From: Rhynchospora pubera
Lineage: Eukaryota > Streptophyta > Magnoliopsida > Poales > Cyperaceae
Assembly (NCBI GenBank): GCA_028095005.1
Contig: CM051460.1
Span: forward strand, 62,721,676 to 62,785,675
DNA: 64,000 bases
Direction: 5' to 3'
Made by a program: the position numbers and the translations under genes. Below are positions 59,486 to 64,000 of the stretch, in pieces (within the stretch, counting starts at the first letter, position 1; every line of letters begins with the position of its first letter). The notes beneath the pieces are model-generated. The model saw only the letters and a program-made list of their open reading frames with translations, did no database searches and was not told the DNA's origin.

Positions 59486-61750
59486 CTAAACCCGTTCGGT
59501 AAAAATAAAAAAAAAGAGAGAAGAAAAAAAGAAGAAAGGGGGACAGGTGTCGTCTGTTCGTTGGTCCGTCGTCGTGGGCCCAGTCCTTTCTGTTAAAAAG
59601 AAAGAAAAGAGTAAGGGATGGTACAGACCTGAGGGAGAAGCGCCATGGCCAACTGAAGTCTCGCCTTTCGCCGGCGCTACACGCAACCGCGACCCCAAAG
59701 GAGTGCGCCGTCGCATAGAGGGCTCCATCGTGACTCTATTGACATTAGACACGGAAGGTGTCAGACAGTGAATTGGACGAATGACGAGCATAATATAGAA
59801 ATTGGGAAAAATGAAGATGCAAAATTACTCAGCGAAATTGCCGATTGAAGCACACGAAGCGTTGCAGTAGCTTTGTAATGGAGGAATTGTATGATAATTA
59901 AGGTTAATTGCAAGGAACAAGAGGAGGTTACTGAGAGTCTCGATTGACGGAACTGATAAACATAGCGGAACTCACATTGAGTGGTGTTGGTTATGTTGTA
60001 AGAAGAGAGAAACCATCACGGGGACTGCAAATAGAGTACAGAAACTTTGAAGGAGGAGAGATGCATGCACAAACTGACACGAAAGGTGGAAATCTCTTGA
60101 CTGGAGAGGTCCATTATGAAAATGAAGCAAGGAAACGGTGGAAAATGGGAAATGGAGGGAGTAACAACAGCCTACCACCTGAAAAAGGAGGGCTAGTACT
60201 GTGCAGATTCTCTGCGCGTGAGCAACACAGAGAGGAATGAATGCACTTTCTTTGATCATAGCCGTTGGATGAGTAAAACATGCAGCACCTTTGTCCCCCA
60301 TAGTACAAGGCACTGATTAGGAGATGACAAAAGCATGAAATGAAAAAAGAAACTAGTTGAAGCATACCTTTTGAGACAAACATACATCTCACCATACAAC
60401 ATCTGATGGATGGACAGATGATGGAATCAAGATGTCTTCCTCTGAACATTGGATGGGATCAGATGCCACAAAAGGAAGAGAAAATCTGAAAACGCAAATC
60501 ATTGGTACCTTCATGGTGGGCCCTAGGGGCAAATCAGTAATCTGCATAAGGGACAAAGGAATGTAATATGTAAAAAAAATAAGTAAATGTGTTATCTCAA
60601 CTTTGCCCTCCTAGCATGCTACACAGTCTGACAAATTTGTAGTTAGGCAAAATTAATCCAAATTAAAGAAATGGTTTAAAATATGAAGGCACCTTAACAT
60701 TTCCCCAACACACCAGGAAGAAAATTAACAAAAAATTGAAGGAAATTATGGCCTAAATCCATGATCTGATCAGAAATGCCTCTCATGTGTATTGAACCAA
60801 TCAACCCTCTCAACCAATAAAAAATCGACAACACCTCTAGTTCTGACAAAAAGAGAACCCCTCTTACTGGAAATGAAACAGCAAACACCAAAATTGATTC
60901 ACCAAATGAAACCAGCTAGTTGAGCACAGGTAAATGAAACATCAATTCCACTTTTACCCCTCAAAATTGGGACCAAATGTATGCGAGTTAAAAAAAGATT
61001 AGTGGGATTGCATGAAGGCTAGGGATAGTTCCAGTCCAAAACTTATAAGAAACACAAATAAAAGCAAATGGAGAAAGGAAAGAAACATGGTACCTAGCTA
61101 CAAATAGGGGTTCAGAATTTGATCCCCTCCACAAGAACATCCCAACCACTCACTACCTATGAAGGCAAGGATGAATGCCACCTGTATACTCCCATCTTGG
61201 CGCCAAATCACTGCCTCCTCCCCAAAGCATAAAGAATAGTGAAGTTGAACCTTACCCATCATCTAGACACAGGGACCCACCTGTCAGGGAAATGAGTAAA
61301 AGGAAGTAAAACACTGTGATGTTGCCTCATGGATGACTGACCAATGCCAAGTGTCAAAGGATGATTGGAAAGTAAACAAATAGTAAAAGTTACCAAGTGA
61401 AGAAAGAAAACAAGAAGGAAGTCGGTTTGCCATTTGTGCATCTCCACCATCCATCAAACTCCAAGGGTCTGAGATATTGCCACATGCCAAACTGATGAGA
61501 AACACAAACCCTGGAAATCCCCTATAAAAGAAGCTCCTCTTGAAGAAGAAGAGGAGGCCAATTAGATAGTTGAAACCCTGTCATTTTAGGAAGTCAAGTC
61601 TGTTTTTTGCAATCAAGGTAATAGATGTAATCTGTAACGGCCTCCAAAAATATGAATAAAATGATGTTAAATGCATTTGTTGTGTTGTTCTTGATTCTTC
61701 TTTTCTTTTTTTCTGATGTTATTCTTTGGGGTTCACACTGATGCTAGTGA
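59486..61750. other. Intergenic, no recognised gene
   Basis: 59540-59770 is relatively GC-rich, and an open frame of 98 codons lies at 59944-60240 on plus, with comparable antisense frames. None shows a domain, splice logic or composition that I would call coding. The rest is unique sequence of moderate AT content. Confidence 0.4.
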
Positions 61751-62324
61751 GGAGCGTGACATAGATTCCACACTCATGAACATCAGTTGTGTCTCCAAAA
61801 GGTTATGCATATAGGAGCAATTTGCATCAGCATAAATTTTCTACTGTCAGTGTGTGTGGTTAGAAGCTGCTGGTTACATGGAGAGTGTGACTTAGATTCC
61901 ACCTCCATGGATGCCATGCTAGTTTCTGGCCTTTATGTATGTCTCAAAATCCATATCATGGTTATCATCATGTCCCTATTTGTCATAAACACAGTCCATA
62001 ATTAGGTGTCAAAAGATTAAGTTCTAGTCATGGTAAATGTCCAGTTCCAAAGTTGAAATGGGGTCATTCTGTCCAAAAATGTCAAAATATATTTCAAAAT
62101 GTATACAAGCCTATCCTTAGATTTGTTGTTTTTGTCAAAAAAGGGTCCAAAAAAAAAAGGAATTTCTAAAATAATCGAGTTCTTCATGCTTATTGGATTT
62201 CAAAACTAAAAGAATAGTTGATTTCTGTGTTTCAAATGCTGAAGGACACTTGAATCCTTACGTACTGTCCAAAATCAGAAGAAGGCTTGGTTATGAGGAG
62301 TGTGACATAGATTCCACCCTCACG
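61751..62324 (+). repeat. Three dispersed copies of a GAGnGTGACnTAGATTCCAC motif
   Basis: GGAGCGTGACATAGATTCCA (61751), GAGAGTGTGACTTAGATTCC (61881) and GAGGAGTGTGACATAGATTC (62295), each continuing about ten bases further (CACnCTCA-like). Each unit is a weak inverted repeat (GAGTGTG ... CCACnCTC), and two lie near the phrase ATGCTAGT. Function unknown. Confidence 0.6.
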
Positions 62325-63860
62325 ATATGGTTCAAACCCTGATTTATACAGTATGCTAGTTCTCAAGTTGACTGGAGCAACAAATATAAATAAAATTGAT
62401 AAGTTCAGGGTCTAAAGTGAAATACCCTTCTTTTTTATGAATACATAAGTTTGGACTTAATAAAGCAAAAAGCATATCAGTAGTAGAAGTATGTTTGGAT
62501 TATGAAAATATACTTGCAAGTCCCCTTCTCAATAGAAAAAGTAGGTCCCTATGTTTAATCATTCTGATTTTAAATTAACACAAAGTCTTGGAACTCATCT
62601 TATTTTGTCAATAAAAGCTCTTGTTTCTTTAACAAGTCAAAAACAAAATGATATATTTCTGTCCAAGAAGTCATGTCCTCAAGTTAGTTTTCAAAGTAAT
62701 GTTTTGCTAAAAACAACAATGGTACAGTATGTCTATGTTCCTCTCGGTGTCATTATCCCAAAGAAATGTATGTAATAAAATAGTCCTTTCTTCATTTCTG
62801 TCCAGGAGTGGGTATAATGCTAAAATTCACATTCTCAAAGTAAAGCCTATGATTCATATAGTAAAAAGTGAGTATTCTGAATTTCTAAAAAAAAATTTTA
62901 ATTAGTTGTTTCTTAAGTCAGGATTCAATGTCATGCACATTAGGGAAAATGGTGGCATAATGGTTCTGCATTTAAGCATAAAGAAAATTAAATTAAGCAA
63001 TAAAAGTGAAGTCAGTAGACCTCAAGGTTTGTCTTATTGTCCCTGCATAACCAGCATATCATGTTTCTTGGTTCATAATCATCAAAAAGAAATGTGTGTG
63101 AAATGGCACCCTCAAAGGTCAGAAAGTTAAGGTGTTTGAGTCCAAATCATTTAGTATTAATGTTTACTCAGGTTCACCCTCAAATTTGTGTGGTTACAAG
63201 GTGATCAAATATGAAGTAGTTTTCTTTTTCATGTGAAACCATGCTTACATGAGAAAGAAAGAAGTAAATTGGCTCCAGTGTGAAAATGACACATAAAAAA
63301 AAAAAATTAAAAAAAAAAAACAATCAGGTTGTGTTAAAAGGATGATTCTAAAGGAAATAATGGTAAAAATACTCAAATTGAGAATGTGTTGTGAAATGGA
63401 GAAATGTCAGGGACTAGTGTGAATAAGATAGTCTCATTTACTTGTCATTGGCCAGTGGTAACAAAAGTTAGTAACACCAACCCAAATTTTGATTCAATTG
63501 CCTAAACAAGTAGGTGCCAGATATTAATTTGAAGTCCCAAGTCACATATGGTCAGTAAATGAAATAGAGATAAAATTAAGCACTTAACATCTAAACACTG
63601 ATTACTTTGATTGATGTAATGGATAAAAATGTGCAAAGGGGACGAGAAGGATATACTTAAAGGTGAATTACATGCCCAAATTGCATTTCACTTCGCAAGC
63701 TTGTCAGGCCAAAGTGAACTCAAGAGTATGATGTTTCAAAATTGGAAAGAGGTTTATAAAATTGAACTTACAAACAACTCGAAAGTGTTCTTGAGATGTC
63801 CTACAATTCCCCTGCAAAGCCAATCCCTTTTCTACTCTCTGACAGCCCGCTACCACAGTC
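62325..63860. other. Intergenic, nothing recognised
   Basis: Unique AT-rich sequence with an A-run at 63294-63320. Small open frames here lack any coding support. Confidence 0.4.
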
Positions 63861-64000
63861 ATGGTTACAAGCCTAAATCAAGTTGGAGCTGTAGCACGCC
63901 CTACCGTCGGGAGTGTCCCAAATTCTTGGCAGAAGAGGCTTCAGGGAATAACAACAGCGCCTCACGACTCGTTCGAAATCGACGCAACCTCCGGAAATCA
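63861..64000 (+). CDS. Possible 5' end of an unidentified gene, cut by the window edge
   Basis: From the ATG at 63861 the frame stays open to the edge (46 codons; begins MVTSLNQVGAVARPTVGSVP). GC content rises sharply relative to the preceding 3 kb, as at gene starts elsewhere in this window. The peptide is basic and hydroxylated and could be a transit peptide, but I do not recognise it. On the minus strand there are also 40-codon open stretches, so the strand is uncertain. Confidence 0.3.
   Translation, partial: MVTSLNQVGAVARPTVGSVPNSWQKRLQGITTAPHDSFEIDATSGN

Noticed and set aside
59944..60240. 98-codon open frame as a small gene
   Set aside because: Equally long antisense frames overlap it, composition is not coding-like, and no domain or splice pattern supports it.
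1..64000. tRNA, rRNA or a biosynthetic/defence-type gene cluster
   Set aside because: I found no tRNA-like A and B boxes with a matching cloverleaf, no rRNA segments, and the five host genes belong to unrelated pathways.

Overview
This window is AT-rich nuclear DNA from a flowering plant. The evidence is a nuclear LHCB2 chlorophyll a/b-binding protein gene with an N-terminal transit-peptide-like region, a plant-type C2 phospholipase D, a plant epsin, GT-AG introns of about 80 bp to 1 kb, and a dense load of plant transposons. I cannot narrow the lineage further from sequence alone.

Layout. 1-8358: a tandemly arranged, non-autonomous Ty3/gypsy-type LTR element (internal end, 3.0-kb LTR, 2.67-kb internal domain, shortened second LTR). 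8359-10769: (TA)n/(GA)n microsatellites studded with about 400-bp fold-back MITEs. 10770-15411: a 4.6-kb giant fold-back element with a Harbinger-type element nested in it. 16313-21873 (minus): an EPSIN2/3-type clathrin adaptor in 13 coding exons. 22675-23446: two short MITEs. 24560-28720: a CACTA end beside a TIR element that contains a solo LTR. 29195-32072 (plus): cathepsin B-like protease in 11 coding exons, including an inferred 5-nt microexon, with a LINE tail in intron 3. 34190-37650 (minus): plastid-type DEAD-box helicase RH50 in 6 exons. 38631-43277: a complete hAT transposon with 8-bp TSD whose transposase has one frameshift. 44458-50779 (plus): phospholipase D beta in 10 coding exons. 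51362-52058: a non-autonomous hAT element made of ACACGACACG motifs. 52489-53436 (plus): LHCB2 in two exons. 53437-64000: gene-poor, with one fold-back MITE, one probable TIR element, low-complexity AT tracts, and an unidentified open frame running off the right edge.

The five host genes belong to unrelated pathways: clathrin-mediated traffic (epsin), vacuolar/apoplastic proteolysis (cathepsin B), plastid RNA metabolism (RH50), phospholipid signalling (PLD beta) and light harvesting (LHCB2). They do not form a cluster that works together. CTB and RH50 are convergent. For all five I rebuilt the exon chain by matching GT-AG sites and reading phase to the family protein. Every chain closes in frame and gives a length close to the family norm. 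I found no new pathway-type gene system. The least ordinary items are the 5-nt microexon, the giant fold-back element, the tandem LTR structure with a microhomology deletion, and the single-base-inactivated hAT.
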